NCBI GenBank assembly: GCA_035222895.1
Contig: JAVYIG010000314.1
Coordinates: forward strand, 186,001-250,000
Length of the DNA: 64,000 bases
From: Strongylocentrotus droebachiensis
Lineage: Eukaryota > Echinodermata > Echinoidea > Camarodonta > Strongylocentrotidae
Direction: 5' to 3'
Shown here: positions 36,098-47,242 of the stretch, piece by piece
Layout of the letters: every line of letters begins with the position of its first letter
Position numbering within the stretch: the stretch's first letter is position 1
The notes under the pieces: model-generated
Told to the model about the DNA's origin: nothing
What the model saw: only the letters and a program-made list of their open reading frames with translations
Databases searched by the model: none
Position numbers and translations under genes: made by a program

Positions 36098-36750
36098 AAC
36101 CTTACTAAGCTTGTTGCCACGTACCCTTGTAGAAAACTAAAATCCCTAGTTCACTGGTTGTAAATTTAGTTCATTATTCTGTAAAGTTTATATAATTGTT
36201 TGTGTAGCACTGGCAGTTTTTTTACGTTGAGTTGCCATCTAACTAAGTTCCCAACTAAATTGTTATTCATAAAACCTTACTAATAATCTTACCAGCTGGT
36301 ACTACACTAGGGAGGATGTAGTTACCAATTTGAGGATGAAATTATGTGCACTTAGGTATAGCAGACTTTAGTTGAAACGGAGGAATGTGAAGACAACACT
36401 TTTTCAGGCTGATATCCATAGCTCTTTGTTTAAAGTTTTTCTCTTTTTGCAAATTAAAAATTCTCAAATTCAAATCTTTTATTCAACCTTTATAAAAACA
36501 ATTTACAATGACAATATACAAAATAATGGTTAGGATCCCTAGGTCTAGGAAGCAGAATTCTGCTTGTAATTGGAGCCATGTAACAGACAAGAAGAAGAAG
36601 ATAAGGAACATACCAGTAAATCATCTTACAAACTTGCATAATACAAGCACACACATACACAACACACGCACACACATTTATGAAAGTATAGAAATGAGAG
36701 AAAAATGGGATAGAAAGAAATAAAAGTAGAAGAAAGAAAGGAAAGAAAAG
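36098..36750. other. CENPO 3' region
   Basis: No gene was recognised. This is probably CENPO 3' UTR followed by an A-rich retroelement-like tail (36590-36750, with AAGAAGAAG and CA/GA runs). Confidence 0.4.
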
Positions 36751-38683
36751 GGGGAAAGTGGGGCATAATGGAACACTTAATTTCAAACTTGCAATATGAC
36801 GTCATCAACGACACAAAAACAGTAAAAATAACAGGTTTCAGATAGATGTTGTATGAACTTTATTATGTCAACGAAAAACCGACAAAAACCACGGTAAAAT
36901 TGCAGAGAAACTCGAAACAAATTTTACAAAAGAAAAATCGAACTTGCCCCCATCCCTGAGGCATAATGGCACTCACCCCTGGGGCAAAATGGATCTACGG
37001 ATCCGTATTGCCCCATCAGAACTCTAACGTTCTATTTTGTAACTTTAAGCATACTTGGTAGGGCAGAGCTGCATAATGAAAGCCTATAGTAGTTTCAAAC
37101 ATTTATGGTTAAAGGCTGGACATCAGGAGTTCGCGCTTTTGCTGAACCCTTTCCCTTTGCCCGAGTTGTCTTTGAGAGGATAAGTTCTGACTTGTAAGGG
37201 CTTTCTGTTAGGACCACAGTTTTGCCACGTCATGCATTGTTTGATCTCTTGCTCCTCGAGGTAGCACTAGCTTTAGGAGGTGGGGAAATGTCAAATGGTG
37301 ATTGATACCTAGAATTTGAGGGACCTGCATTACCGTTGTCAGTATCAGGATCTGTTGCATCGGCAAGCAGGTTTGGAGCAGTTTTGGACCCCTCTTTCAC
37401 TGCTTCATGATCTTCCTTGTGAGGTCTTTCGGTGTCTACTGTGGCAGTCAACTCTGCAATGCCTCCTACACGATCAACCTTATCCTCACTACCTGGAGCA
37501 GCTACTTCCACTCCTAATTCACCGAGTTGTTCGTTGCCTCTGTCGTCCTTGGGAAGATCTGTTACATCTGACGCTAGGAATTCATGAGGGAGGAAGACAT
37601 CTTTGTTGGTAAGATATATTCCTGTTTTGCGAAACCCACTAGCTGCCACCTGCGTAGTTGCTGCCCTCATGTATGCATTGCCGAACAACTCTGCAACCTG
37701 GAAGGTTGTGACAACTCGACCTGGATTGTTTCTCAACCATTTCTCCAGTTCTTGGTCATAGTATTTTACGGTTGAACGAACGTGCTCTCGCTGCAGAGGT
37801 AGCTTCGGTGTGTCTCAGAGAAATTGGATGGCGTTTAATGAAGGAATACAGTCTTTTCCAGCCATTTGCTTGTCTCTGTTGAACTGATGTGCGATCCCGT
37901 TTCTTTCGGCTAGTTGAAAAGCAAGACGACGTAAGCTTTTGAGGTTATCCAACTACCACCTGATACCCAGAGAACAGATTAGCAATTAAAGCACTTACTG
38001 GCTCAACAATGAATGATAATTGGAAATAAAGAGTAGAGAACGTTTAACTTATAAAAATACAACAACAAAATCCAAATATAATAATAAAAATACATATATG
38101 CATACACACAAGCGCACACGCACATTCACTCAACCATTCAGTCTTTAAGACCAACAGGGACACCATAACATTGGAGTGGTTTACTTTTTTACATTTTTAT
38201 TTGAAGACGTAAACCCTTGGCATTTGCTTAAGTCAAGCTTTCACAAGATATGTTATTTTCAATTGGGGCAAAACGGAACCCTGTTCCATTTTGTCCCGTA
38301 CCTATATGCCCCAATGACCCAATGACATATTTTTTAATAAAAGTTTGCGTAGAAAATCCCTGAAGCATAGTTGGCATGCAAACAGGCGAGTCTAATGTTG
38401 ATATCTTTATGATTAATATATACAAATATTTGATTAGAATCGATACCAAAATTACCAAATTTCAGCCATATGAACATCCCCTTACCTTAGATCATGAGGC
38501 TGTAATTTTTTGGATGGAACTTACTCCGATGTGCCTCGATGTAACCAGATGAAAATTCAGTGCTGAAATTATTTTGGCATCTTCTCTTCTTTAAAGAATT
38601 TGCACAGAGGGCGACCTTTTTTAACATATGCTAATTTCAAAGTTCCATTTTGCCCCCCGGGTCCGTTATGCCCCACTTTCCCC
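36751..38683. mobile_element. pogo-like DNA transposon, internally deleted
   Basis: The ends are an 18-bp perfect inverted repeat, GGGGAAAGTGGGGCATAA (36751-36768 and 38666-38683). Near each end, GGGGCA(T/A)AATGGAAC-type repeats recur (36761, 36957, 36979, 38264, and inverted at 38284, 38643), which look like transposase-binding sites. The interior encodes a transposase C-terminus on minus. No clear TA duplication was seen at the borders, so the true ends may extend slightly further. Confidence 0.75.
37230..37795 (-). pseudogene. pogo/Tigger-type transposase, C-terminal fragment
   Basis: The minus strand reads LPLQREHVRSTVKYYDQELE, then KWLRNNPGRVVTTFQVAELF and ASGFRKTGIYLTNKDVF. The pattern GF.KTGI.P.N..VF is the well-known C-terminal signature after the DDE domain of pogo-like (Tigger/Jerky) transposases. 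The tail to 37230 is acidic and low-complexity, ending SRSKRSNNA. A stop lies just upstream of the LPLQ segment (about 37808), and the DNA-binding and DDE regions are absent. It is therefore a remnant of the 36751-38683 element. Confidence 0.75.
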
Positions 38684-39287
38684 TACCTACTCAGCCATAC
38701 CTTTTTTGTACATTGATGACCAGGTAAGACTGTGTCAACACAAAGTCAAAATCACGACCACAAGAAACTAATCACGCTCAACCATTCAACCATTCTGATA
38801 ATAATAATTCTACATTTATATTGCGCACAACTCTGCGGACATATAGGCACCCTTGGCGCACAGATCTACAAAACGTACACATTACAATCATACTGCCTTA
38901 TAGTCAGTAATTTGACTCCATATCAGCATACCGGTCGCAATTCCCGCACTTGAAGATGCACAGATGAATTGTAACATTCTTTTAATTCGAGTTCAGATTC
39001 TTAGTTTCTTTCTCATGGTAGCCATGATGTTCAATCAAACTTTGCAAAGTCGTCGCTCATATTGGCCCAGCTATCACCAAATTGATGTTCTTGTTAAAAG
39101 TCCCAATCCCACCACTCTGCCACCAGTGTAACAAAATTTATTAAAACTGTGACGGATACTGCTCTAGATCTCGCTGCTCTTGTCTCTTCTCACTCAGTCT
39201 CTCTCTCACCCTTTAACCATTCCATGCATGTACAAAAAGCATAGGTGACAGAAGAGATGGAGTAGATGAAGTACATCGATCTTACCC

Positions 39288-39629
39288 TCATTCTGTTTCG
39301 TTTTTCCGCTGTGGTCGATGCTGCTTTCTTTGACTTTTACTCTTGGATTCATCATTATCACATCTAATGTTCCTTGGAATCGCGTCTTGCTTCAATCTTC
39401 TCTGGATTTTTAATCCAAATTGTGCCCACAAACCTTCTTCGAAATCTGATGTTTCGAAGTGGGCACTACATATCACACTTGTGTCCGTAGGTCCTTTCCA
39501 TCGTCCTCTGGTCAATTTAACTTTCGAAGTCCAAATTTTCCTCAACGCAACGTCTTTGGGAAATTTGTGTAGACTTGCATCTTCTTTAGCGGTATTTGAA
39601 CATCTAGCAACAATGCACCTCGTTGACAT
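39288..39629 (-). CDS. THAP-domain protein or exon
   Basis: The 113-aa minus ORF starts MSTRCIVARCSNTAKED and continues LHKFPKD...RKIW, SVICSAHFETSDFEEG and LKQDAIPRN. This is a full C2CH zinc-finger THAP domain (CIVARC ... CSAHF) with its terminal A(V/I)P box, followed by a basic tail (SKSQRKQHRPQRK). THAP domains bind DNA and occur in P-type transposases and in host regulators. A GTAAGA donor lies directly after the stop (TGAGG/GTAAGA), so a spliced form cannot be ruled out. All expected metal ligands are present. No transposase follows downstream on the same strand, so it may be a solo transposon remnant or a young host gene. Confidence 0.7.
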   Translation of the reverse strand: MSTRCIVARCSNTAKEDASLHKFPKDVALRKIWTSKVKLTRGRWKGPTDTSVICSAHFETSDFEEGLWAQFGLKIQRRLKQDAIPRNIRCDNDESKSKSQRKQHRPQRKNETE

Positions 39630-40140
39630 TCTGCTGATTGCTCAATAAAATAAAGTGAAACAATTGAAGAAGGGCAAACGAAATGTTGACAAGTAGTTCG
39701 AAGTGCACGTGAAACCAATGGAGCTATGCACGTTTCGGGTATATTATGTAACTCGAAACAGTTCGCAAACAACAAGCTGGTTCTTTTGCTGACGTCAGAG
39801 GGTCACGTGATACTCCGACTCTGTTTGGGGGGATTTTTTGTGGACGGGGCGTATTTGGCTGAAAATCCTAAATTTTCAATTTTGAATAGCCTGTGAACTT
39901 GAAGTGGGATTCTTTTCATGGTTGTTTTGAATGGAATTATATTCAGAAAACAACATATTAACGAATAAATTCACATCTTTGCAGCATTTCATAGAACCTG
40001 TAACTATTTTATTATAATGAATGATGACAGCTCAGTATTAAAGTCGAGAAATCGCCCTCTCTTAACAGAGAGTCTTATATAAAAATTTACATAATGAAAG
40101 AATTGTCAGAAACTAATCATTAGGCAACATGAATTAAATT

Positions 40141-40464
40141 TCACTTTTTCATGGTGAAAGTTAGTTTGGTCCTTTTCTTCTGTGATTTGGACTGTCTAGG
40201 GACTTCCTCTTCCTCACTACTGCTACTAGCACTCTGTTGGTATCTTGTATTTGGCCTATCAAAAAGGAGTCCAAAAATCATAACGGGTCTTATGTATCTT
40301 GAAGTATAATGACCTGCACAGTATGTTAGAGGGTCAGACAGTATGAATCCCATGCATGTGTTAACATGAAGGCTAGTGACGAACTGACCATAAATGCATG
40401 TGAATGAACTGAGAGCCTGATTTTCAAAATAAACTGTATATTGCCCCATCCACTTGGTACCCAT
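40141..40464 (-). CDS. Hypothetical ORF, acidic-serine then basic tail
   Basis: 107 codons on minus. The first 75 residues have no recognisable motif. The C-terminus is SASSSSEEEEVPRQSKSQKK followed by a short basic end. No splice partner, family or neighbour explains it. It may be the last exon of a decayed transposon gene. Confidence 0.25.
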   Translation of the reverse strand: MGTKWMGQYTVYFENQALSSFTCIYGQFVTSLHVNTCMGFILSDPLTYCAGHYTSRYIRPVMIFGLLFDRPNTRYQQSASSSSEEEEVPRQSKSQKKRTKLTFTMKK

Positions 40465-40844
40465 TATTGTTTTTTAGAAAAGTTGACAAAAGTTTCATCA
40501 GTTAAAAATGCCCCTCCACACAAACGAAACAAAAATCAAATCTACATTTAAATTATTTTAAACTTATTTTTGATCAGCAATGCAAATTATTAGCAGAGGA
40601 ACCTACATGTACATGTACAGTGTAAATCAATAGGGAAAATTTCTCAAAAAGTTTTATGGTCCCACACAAAAAACAAAAATCCAGTCAAAGAATAGATGAC
40701 TACAGCATCCACAACTGGATTTATATGTTAGGCTATGGAAAGAAACGACAGTCTGTCATTCATAATATTGAGGCGATTCGTGATCCTCCTGCACTCTCTC
40801 TGCATCCATGTCTATGGTTCAGAGATTTCTTCGTCCCTGCTTAC

Positions 40845-41280
40845 CTTTCCTGGAAGTGGTTGCTCCAGTCTTTGTTTTACGTTTGCCCTTGCCACGCCTA
40901 GATCTGGAAGGACCTGCTTGGTCCTCTTTTGTACTTCTTGATCGATCACTGTCATCAATTACTGTTGGTTGGCTCTCGCGTCCGCTTCGTTTACGTCCAT
41001 GACGGGGGGCAGTCAGCTCTGCGATATTCTCTGTTAGCCCCCGCTGGCTCCTCGAACTGGCATTCCCTTTGCCCTTGCCTCTACCTCTTCCCTTGCCTCT
41101 CCTCCCTGATTTGCCTTGCTACGTCCTCTTTCGGCACCATCATTTCCTGCATGATTTATACCTCGTCCACGATGTCCTTGTTGAGCCGTGGGATTGTTGG
41201 TCAGTTCTGGTTCAGGTTCAACTTCTACTAGTCTGGCCCTCTGATGCTCAGAGCTAGAGATCGATAAACTCTGCAGTTCA
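40845..41280 (-). pseudogene. Arg/Lys/Gly-rich disordered exon remnant
   Basis: On minus the DNA encodes basic, low-complexity sequence such as GHRGRGINHAGNDGAERGRS and PSRSRRGKGKRKTKTGATTS, ending at a GTAAGC donor near 40845. Frame shifts are needed to read it through. It lies just downstream of the decayed THAP domain and may have been its linker. Confidence 0.4.
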
Positions 41281-41379
41281 AATGAAAACAGTAAAAGTAT
41301 TTATTACTTTCTATTCTCTGTTGATTTCCTACGTTTGGAGACAGGCATGTGCTCAAAAACTGAAGGCACTGCATCATAT

Positions 41380-41600
41380 AATGAAATCCTCCTCAACAAA
41401 ATGTTTGCTGCTCTTAAACTTTTTCACATTGTATTTTTCAACTTTCAAGGCAGCAATCCATCTCCGACAAATCTCAGGTCTCTTGGCTGGGTTGGGAATA
41501 ACATGAAAGCTGACTCCTGGTTTCTTACAGCCAGCATTTGAGGTGTTAAAACAATTGTTTAGCGTATCTGATATTTTTTCTGACATTTCTTCCTTCTTCT
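41380..41600 (-). pseudogene. Decayed THAP domain
   Basis: Minus reads NAGCKKPGVSFHVIPNPAKR, then CRRWIAALKVEK and KFKSSKHFVEEDF. After a one-base shift it continues YDAVPSVF. This is the THAP layout (GVSFH.IP, W..AL, C-S-HF, AVPS.F), but the second Cys pair is damaged (SSKHF for CSKHF) and the reading frame is broken. Confidence 0.7.
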
Positions 41601-41689
41601 CCTCACTAGTATTGACGTAGTACTTTATGGAAGTCATTCCTTGTGAAATACGCTGATTTCCCAGCATCTCTTGCTGCTCTAAGAGCCTT

Positions 41690-42010
41690 TATTTGTACTT
41701 GCCTGAGCTGACGAACCCATGTTTGTTTGCGCTTGGTGCTTTAATACCAACATGGGTGCAATCTATACAGCCCAAAGTATTTGGCATGGTAGCTATTTCG
41801 GCGAACTGGGTTTTTTTTGTTGCTAGAGACCATGTCCTCAGAAATTGATAAACTCACTGAATCTTGCTGAAATTGCATCCGTAGCAGCTGCAATCGCTCT
41901 GCTATGTGATGACTGTGAGATATTTGTTAGATCACCCATCTCATTTTGGAAAGTGCCGCTTGCCAAAAACAGAAGATGCCTGTTGTTTAGCGGTCAAGGC
42001 CCATCTTGTT
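41690..42010 (-). pseudogene. Harbinger-type (HARBI1-like) transposase fragment
   Basis: Two minus-strand pieces align with the Harbinger DDE nuclease: FLASGTFQNEMGDLTNISQS (helix-turn-helix region, about 41980) and, after a stop and frame change, FAEIATMPNTLGCIDCTHVG with IKAPSANKHGFV. IDCTHV carries the first catalytic Asp. The remaining catalytic residues are lost. Confidence 0.75.
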
Positions 42011-42489
42011 GTCTTTTAAATGTTTCCTACATCTTAATACGTCACAGTATTTGGTAGTGCCCCATAAGAGAAGAGTCTTAAGTTATATTCTTTGACAGCT
42101 CTCTGTAGGGAGGCTGCAGAGGACTTAACCTGCTTTGCTGCACGGGTTGAGAACGTCATACAGTTCTTTCACTGCAAAACTGTGTTCTAAGGATTTCCTC
42201 TACATTTCAGTCGAAAGCTTCTTCTTCATATCCTAGACTATAATTTCTTATAAAGTTTTTTTCTTTGATGTCTTCGGTGACACACAATCTTCTTCTAACT
42301 GGTTGCTTGTTCAAGCAAGTCAACAGCATTCCTTTAAAGTGGACTAAGGCCAGGTCACTGGATGTTTTTGTAGATCGGGTCTCCTAGATCTACTACATCT
42401 TGATATGTCAAAGTAATTGGCAGGTCCCCACAAGAGAAGATTCCATCATTGTATCCTTTGACAGCTCTCCGTAGGAAGGCTGCAGAGCA

Positions 42490-42742
42490 CTTAGCCTGCT
42501 CCTTCATGGCTAATTGTCTTAAAAACTAAATAGATTTGTATCCGCTCAATGAGAATGGTGAAGAACGGCTCTCGCACAACGTTGTTTGCTTCCTTGGGGA
42601 TGTCTTGCTTCCTGAACACCTCCAGGGAAAAATGCAGGGTTTGCAGGGTACGGGTACGAGTTGCTGGTCTTTGGTGGGGTGGGGTCACCAATTCCTTCCT
42701 GCTGATGTTGCAATATAAGCAGCAATGGCGACCTGGATGAAT
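42490..42742 (-). pseudogene. Large transposase exon copy 1 (HCCLYC motif)
   Basis: After a TTCATCCAG acceptor the minus strand reads RHCCLYCNISRKELV, then QRPATRTRTLQTLHFSLEVF and PKEANNVVREPFF. The H-C-C-x-x-C cluster followed by R.L.TL...F...(A)NNV..P.F is typical of a family of very long transposases. I believe these are Academ-like, but I identify the family only from memory of the pattern. The frame ends at a stop soon after. Confidence 0.5.
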
Positions 42743-43044
42743 TTTGAAATACAAGGTCAAAAAAATAATGTAAAGGTCAATTATCAATTCGTAAACATAT
42801 TCTATGAGATTTATACTACCGGTATATAATTATTGCTGATAATCTTCATTCTGGAATCAAACTTTCCTCTGCAAAATACCAGGTGTCCTTGTATTTTTGG
42901 AGGCATTTTTCTCCGACTCGTGCCATGCTGCTACATCTGCATGAGTACCTTCACATTGCTGCAGCAATGATGTCAGCTCCGTAGAGGATTTATTCTCTAA
43001 TTTACATGCACATTCCATCTTGGCCCTCAGATAGATGTCAATAA

Positions 43045-43192
43045 TGTTTAGCTTCTCGAACCACGTTGGTCGCTTCCTTTGGAATTCCTTGCTGCTTGAA
43101 CACCTCCAAGGAAGAATGCAAGGTTTGCAATGTCGCCAATTCCTTCCTGCTGATGTTGCAATATAAGCAGCAATGGCGACCTGGATGAATTT
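43045..43192 (-). pseudogene. Large transposase exon copy 2 (HCCLYC motif), shortened
   Basis: Same acceptor and start (RHCCLYCNISRKEL) as copy 1, but about 30 nt before LQTLHSSLEVF are deleted. It ends in PKEATNVVREAKHY. The flanking DNA (43192-43480) also repeats that of copy 1. Confidence 0.5.
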
Positions 43193-43483
43193 TGTAATAC
43201 AAGGTCAACAAAATCAAGTAAAGGTCAATTATCAATTCTAAAACATTTTGTATGAGATTTATACTTTAAAATAATTACTGATAGTCCTCATTCTGTAATC
43301 AAACCTTCCTCTGCAAAATTACAAAGTACTAGGTGTCTGTGTATTTTTGGATGCTGCTACATCTGCATGAGTACCTCCACATTGCTTCAGCAAAGATGTC
43401 AGCTCAGTAGAGGATTTATTCTCTAATTTACATGCACATTCTATCGTAGCCCTCAGATAGATGTCAATAATGTCTAACTTCTT

Positions 43484-43612
43484 CTATGTGAAAAAAGACT
43501 CTCGAACCATGTTGTTCGCTTCCTTTGGAATTCCTTGCTGTTTAAACACCTCCAAGGAAGAATGCAAAGTTTGCAGCGTACGGGGACGAGTTGCTGGTCT
43601 TTGAATGTAGCC
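43484..43612 (-). pseudogene. Large transposase exon copy 3, 3' part only
   Basis: Minus reads QRPATRPRTLQTLHSSLEVF and PKEANNMVRESFF, the 3' half of the same exon, joined directly to the DNA after the helicase exon's donor. A fourth trace, just the acceptor and flank, is at 45058-45210. Confidence 0.5.
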
Positions 43613-43624
43613 TTTTTTTCTTAC

Positions 43625-43792
43625 CTGCTTTTTGATTAGGGGAGGAATCAAAAACAAATCCGACTTTCCGTAGCCAGTTGGCAATACGGCCAGCGTGTTT
43701 CTGCCGTTCAGCAGCTCCAAGAGAGCTGCCTTCTGTTGTGGTTTCAGTTGGTAGGGCCATTTCAGCCGCTCCAAATGTGTCTTGAGGTCATC
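43625..43792 (-). CDS. RecQ-type SF2 helicase exon (motifs 0 and I)
   Basis: An intact 168-nt exon between a TTTTCGCAG acceptor and a GTAAGA donor encodes 56 aa: WPYQLKPQQKAALLELLNGR followed by NTLAVLPTGYGKSDLFLIPP. KPQQ is the RecQ Q-motif and PTGYGKS is Walker A. The remaining helicase motifs do not follow on the left, so this is one surviving exon of a larger gene, most likely transposon-borne given its surroundings. A second helicase part is at 54610-55524. Confidence 0.7.
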
Positions 43793-44136
43793 CTGCGAAA
43801 ACATGCCTATTGACAGTAAAGTGTCTGTTTGAATGTGGCAAAAGCATACAAGTCTTAAAGAAACGAGAGGTGACACCCAGAGCTAAAGCCTTGTATTGCT
43901 GAAAGACAGCAATTTTGTAATATGTCTTGTGTTGTTCAGTTATTTTTACATTTAGCTTTCCATGCAGTTCCCATTTCCATTTCCTAAATTCTTTTACTCA
44001 CTCAATCATAGCCTCTTTTGTCTTTATCCACATTGTTATTCAAGATCTACATCCTGCTTACACACTCACCTGTCAGTGATGCTATTCTTTCCTGCCACAT
44101 TCCTTGACTGATTTCTTATAAATTTTGCAGCCAACA

Positions 44137-44706
44137 TCAAATTCTATAGAACTTTGCAGGAATTTGGAATATGTCATGTAGCAAGGTCTTGGTAGCACTG
44201 GTGGGGGTCCTGGTAGCACTGGTGGCGGTACTTGGGGCACTGGTTGGAGTCCGGGTACCACTGGTTGGGGTACTTGGGGCACTGGTTGCGGTCTTGGTAG
44301 CACTAGTTGGAGTCCTGGTAGCACTGGTGGCGGTACTTGGGGCACTGGTGGGGGTCTTGGTAGCACTGGTTGGGGTCTTGGTAGCACTGGTGGGGGTCCT
44401 GGTAGCACTGGAGGGGGTACTGGTGACACTGGTTGGGGTCTTGGTAGCACTAGTTGGGGTCCTGGTAGCACTGGTGGCGGTACTTGGGGCACTGGTGGGG
44501 GTCTTGGTAGCACTGGTTGCGGTCTCGGTAGCACTGGTGGAGGTACTGGTGACACTGGTTGGGGTCCTGGAGGATTTTGAAGACATCTTTACTTTTTTGG
44601 TCTGCTTGGATGCGGGATTCACACTTGGCCTCTTCTCCAGTTTTTGCTGCATGATTGCAAACAAAGAAGCCTTTTTAGCAGTACCCTCTACAAGAGTCTT
44701 CTGCTT
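44137..44706 (-). CDS. Exon-like ORF with heptapeptide repeats (TPTSAT[KR])
   Basis: A TTTTTCAAACAG acceptor (ends 44707) is followed by KQKTLVEGTAKKASLFAIMQ, a Lys-rich stretch, then about 18 copies of a seven-residue repeat TPTSATK/TPTSAPS. These are encoded by a 21-bp minisatellite (about 44190-44570), and the frame runs to a stop at 44137. It may be a disordered Ser/Thr/Pro linker of the neighbouring transposon or helicase gene. All other frames over the repeat are also open because 21 is a multiple of three, so coding status is uncertain. Confidence 0.4.
   Translation of the reverse strand, partial: KQKTLVEGTAKKASLFAIMQQKLEKRPSVNPASKQTKKVKMSSKSSRTPTSVTSTSTSATETATSATKTPTSAPSTATSATRTPTSATKTPTSVTSTPSSATRTPTSATKTPTSATKTPTSAPSTATSATRTPTSATKTATSAPSTPTSGTRTPTSAPSTATSATRTPTSATKTLLHDIFQIPAKFYRI
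44190..44570. repeat. 21-bp minisatellite, about 18 units
   Basis: The unit GGTAGCACTGGTTGGGGTCTT shows regular variants (GTACTTGGGGCACTGG, GTACTGGTGACACTGG). The period is exactly 21, which keeps all frames open. Confidence 0.9.
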
Positions 44707-45454
44707 CTGTTTGAAAAATAAAAATATAATTTGTGAAAATTTATCTTCAAGCATCACAGATAGTTGCAAATAGGGTGTCTGCTAAAGGGCAATGCAACTC
44801 ATAAGAATTTGGTATGTGTGAAATTAGACAAATATGAGAATCAGAATGATTTAAGTTTTAACAAATTAGCAGTAAAAATAAGAAAATGTCACTGTGATCG
44901 ATGTAGCAGCAGTCAACTCTCTAATCTGCACACAAAATGACCAAAAAAAATTCCCCCTTTTTTTGTTGTTGGTATACATGTCAAGTTAGGAGAGTTGACA
45001 CTAACTCTTTTGAGAATTTACTTCTTTTGCAACGACAGTCACGATATTAATACAAACAGCAATGGCGACCTGGATGAATTTTGAAATACACGGTCAACAA
45101 AATCAAGTAAAGGTCAATTATCAATTCTAAAACATATTCTATGAGATTTATACTTTAAAATTATTACTGATAATCCTCATTCTGTAATCAAACTTTCCTC
45201 TGCAAAATTACCTCGAGCCTGTGCATCAATCTCAATTCAATTTGAATATTATAATGAATGGACAGGTAAATTGTTGTGCTTTAAAACGAGGCTGGGGAAC
45301 AGCGTCGGGAAATTTCAATAATCTCAACAAACGCTCATAAACAACCACATCCCTTTGAATGCTTACGATTGGGACCAGTGAGGCCATACATTTGGGTTAG
45401 ATACGGTACTCGTAATCTCCAAATGCAAATACCTTGATCTTCTTCCCCCTGTAA

Positions 45455-46219
45455 AGAAAGTTATCAGCAATGTCAGTAACATCTACCTCTTTTATATCAT
45501 CACTTATGCTCGGCAGTCCTATCGCAGTAATCACATAAGTCTGTGAATGGTTCTTTACGGATCTGACGGGTATCTTGTAGATTTCAGTCTCTAAATCTTC
45601 TCCCGCGTTGCCGACCTTCCTTATTGTGATGGAAGATTTCTTTCCTTTTAGGTTGAGTGTCTTGGCTACTCATCATTCCAGCATAATAATATAGATATTT
45701 AGTTTCTAAATCTGAAAATAAAATATTGATAAAGATTTTGTGCACATCGAGTAACAATTTGAATCACCAGTATCGGAGTACTTTTTATTCTTTGTATAGA
45801 ACTTTACATAGTGTCTACCAACCTCAAAGTTGACGAAGACAGCTCCTCGACCTGGGGCATGAAAACAGCTTAGTGCAACGTCAAGATTGAATGAGGAGTC
45901 CCCCTCCCCCCTCCCACAAGGTAGAGGAGGACTACTCGCATGTTCGCTAAGCTGTTTGGTCAAGACACATTTGCTGGTTGGACCATCAACTTGAAAGTAC
46001 CACCGCCTTTGTTTCCCCCGATCTTCATCCACATTTCATCTGAAAGTATGCACCCATCATGCCAAGTCAGTTCAACATCGAAGACAGCTCCTCAACCTGG
46101 GGCGTGAAAACAGCTTAGCGCAACGTCAAGATTGAATGAGGAGTCCCCCCCCCCCCCCCCCCCACAAGGTAGGGGAGGACTACTCGCATGTTCGCTAAGC
46201 TGTTTGGTCAAGACACATT
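45455..46219. repeat. ~765-bp duplicated block, copy 1
   Basis: Nearly identical to 47923-48683, with only single-base and C-run length differences seen. On minus it contains transposase-like fragments (WYFQVDGPTSKCVLTKQ, 45706-46032) and an internal ~190-bp duplication (AGACAGCTCCTC...CAAGACACATT at about 45836 and 46080). Confidence 0.85.
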
Positions 46220-47242
46220 ATATCCCCCCGAACTGACACGCCTTAGATCGCCGTAAATACACAGTCTTGCAGACCCTCTCGATGGCGATGATGTTGTGTC
46301 GCGTCGATGTAGTTGACTGCAAGACTTCACGTCTACGGAGATCACAGGACGAACCGTTAGGCTACGCAGAAAACCTGTAGACCAGCTACGAGACCAGCTG
46401 AACGTACCTAGTTTCCCGGCACCGCGGCCTTCTAATTCACCGGAACGATGCAAGCATGCAACACTGAAGGCATGTGCCGCCGACCATGAATGAAGTGACG
46501 ATATCACCTCCCCGCTGACACAAGCAGCGAGCCCCTTCAAGATGACACCCACGCAGCCCTAAAGTACTACCGTTTTCCCAGCATAAAAGAATCACCAGCT
46601 ACGCTTCCACCGTCGCTTCGTCGCGCTGTAGCTCTGCGGAAATAAGCTCCTGGGCTCCCTCGTCAGGAAACCACCAGCAGAAGAAAATTTCACTCCTCTC
46701 AATACTCTTCGATGCTGAGCGGCCGACAATAAAAAAAGTTAGTTCGAAGCCCAGGGGTTCTTGGACTCCGTCCTCGTGACAACCCCAACAGATCCACATA
46801 TAACTAGTTGACGGATGTGAGCTAAAAAAATCTCTGCAGCTCTCCGCTGACGTCGCTAATATATCTTGAAGTTCAATGGTAATGGTTGAAGTAATAAACA
46901 AGTGTCGCACCCCATCCGTACTACCAATTGAAGCGATCCACGGCGAGACGGCCCGGTGGCCAAAGCCGCCCCGCCTAGTACCGACTCAGAAAATGTTAAA
47001 GTATAACTTTAGTTCTTGAAGTGTAGAAAACGAAGAGAAATCAAAGTCACTAAAACAAATTCTTGATTGGAGTTGAAGATTTATTAAAATAAACGTAGAA
47101 TTAATAAATCACGAAGTTCATGTTTTGGGGCTGGGCAACCCAATTGAAGTAAATTAGCAACTCATGTCGGTATCGTAACGGAAAAGAGGTCCCGCTCCAG
47201 AGACGCAACTCGGTTTTTATATCCCCCCGAACTGACACGCCT
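46219..47242. repeat. 1-kb segment bounded by 25-bp direct repeats
   Basis: TATATCCCCCCGAACTGACA followed by CGCCT occurs at 46219-46243 and again at 47218-47242. On minus the second copy leads into GGGGGGATATAAAAACC, a TATA-like box. The first copy begins exactly where duplicated block 1 stops matching block 2, so this DNA looks like an insertion or rearrangement joint. No coding content was recognised. The minus ORFs here lack family features. Confidence 0.5.

Noticed and set aside
46208..46910. Two 100-aa-class minus ORFs
   Set aside because: Cys/Trp-rich composition with no family pattern or splice support. Probably chance frames in the 1-kb direct-repeat segment.
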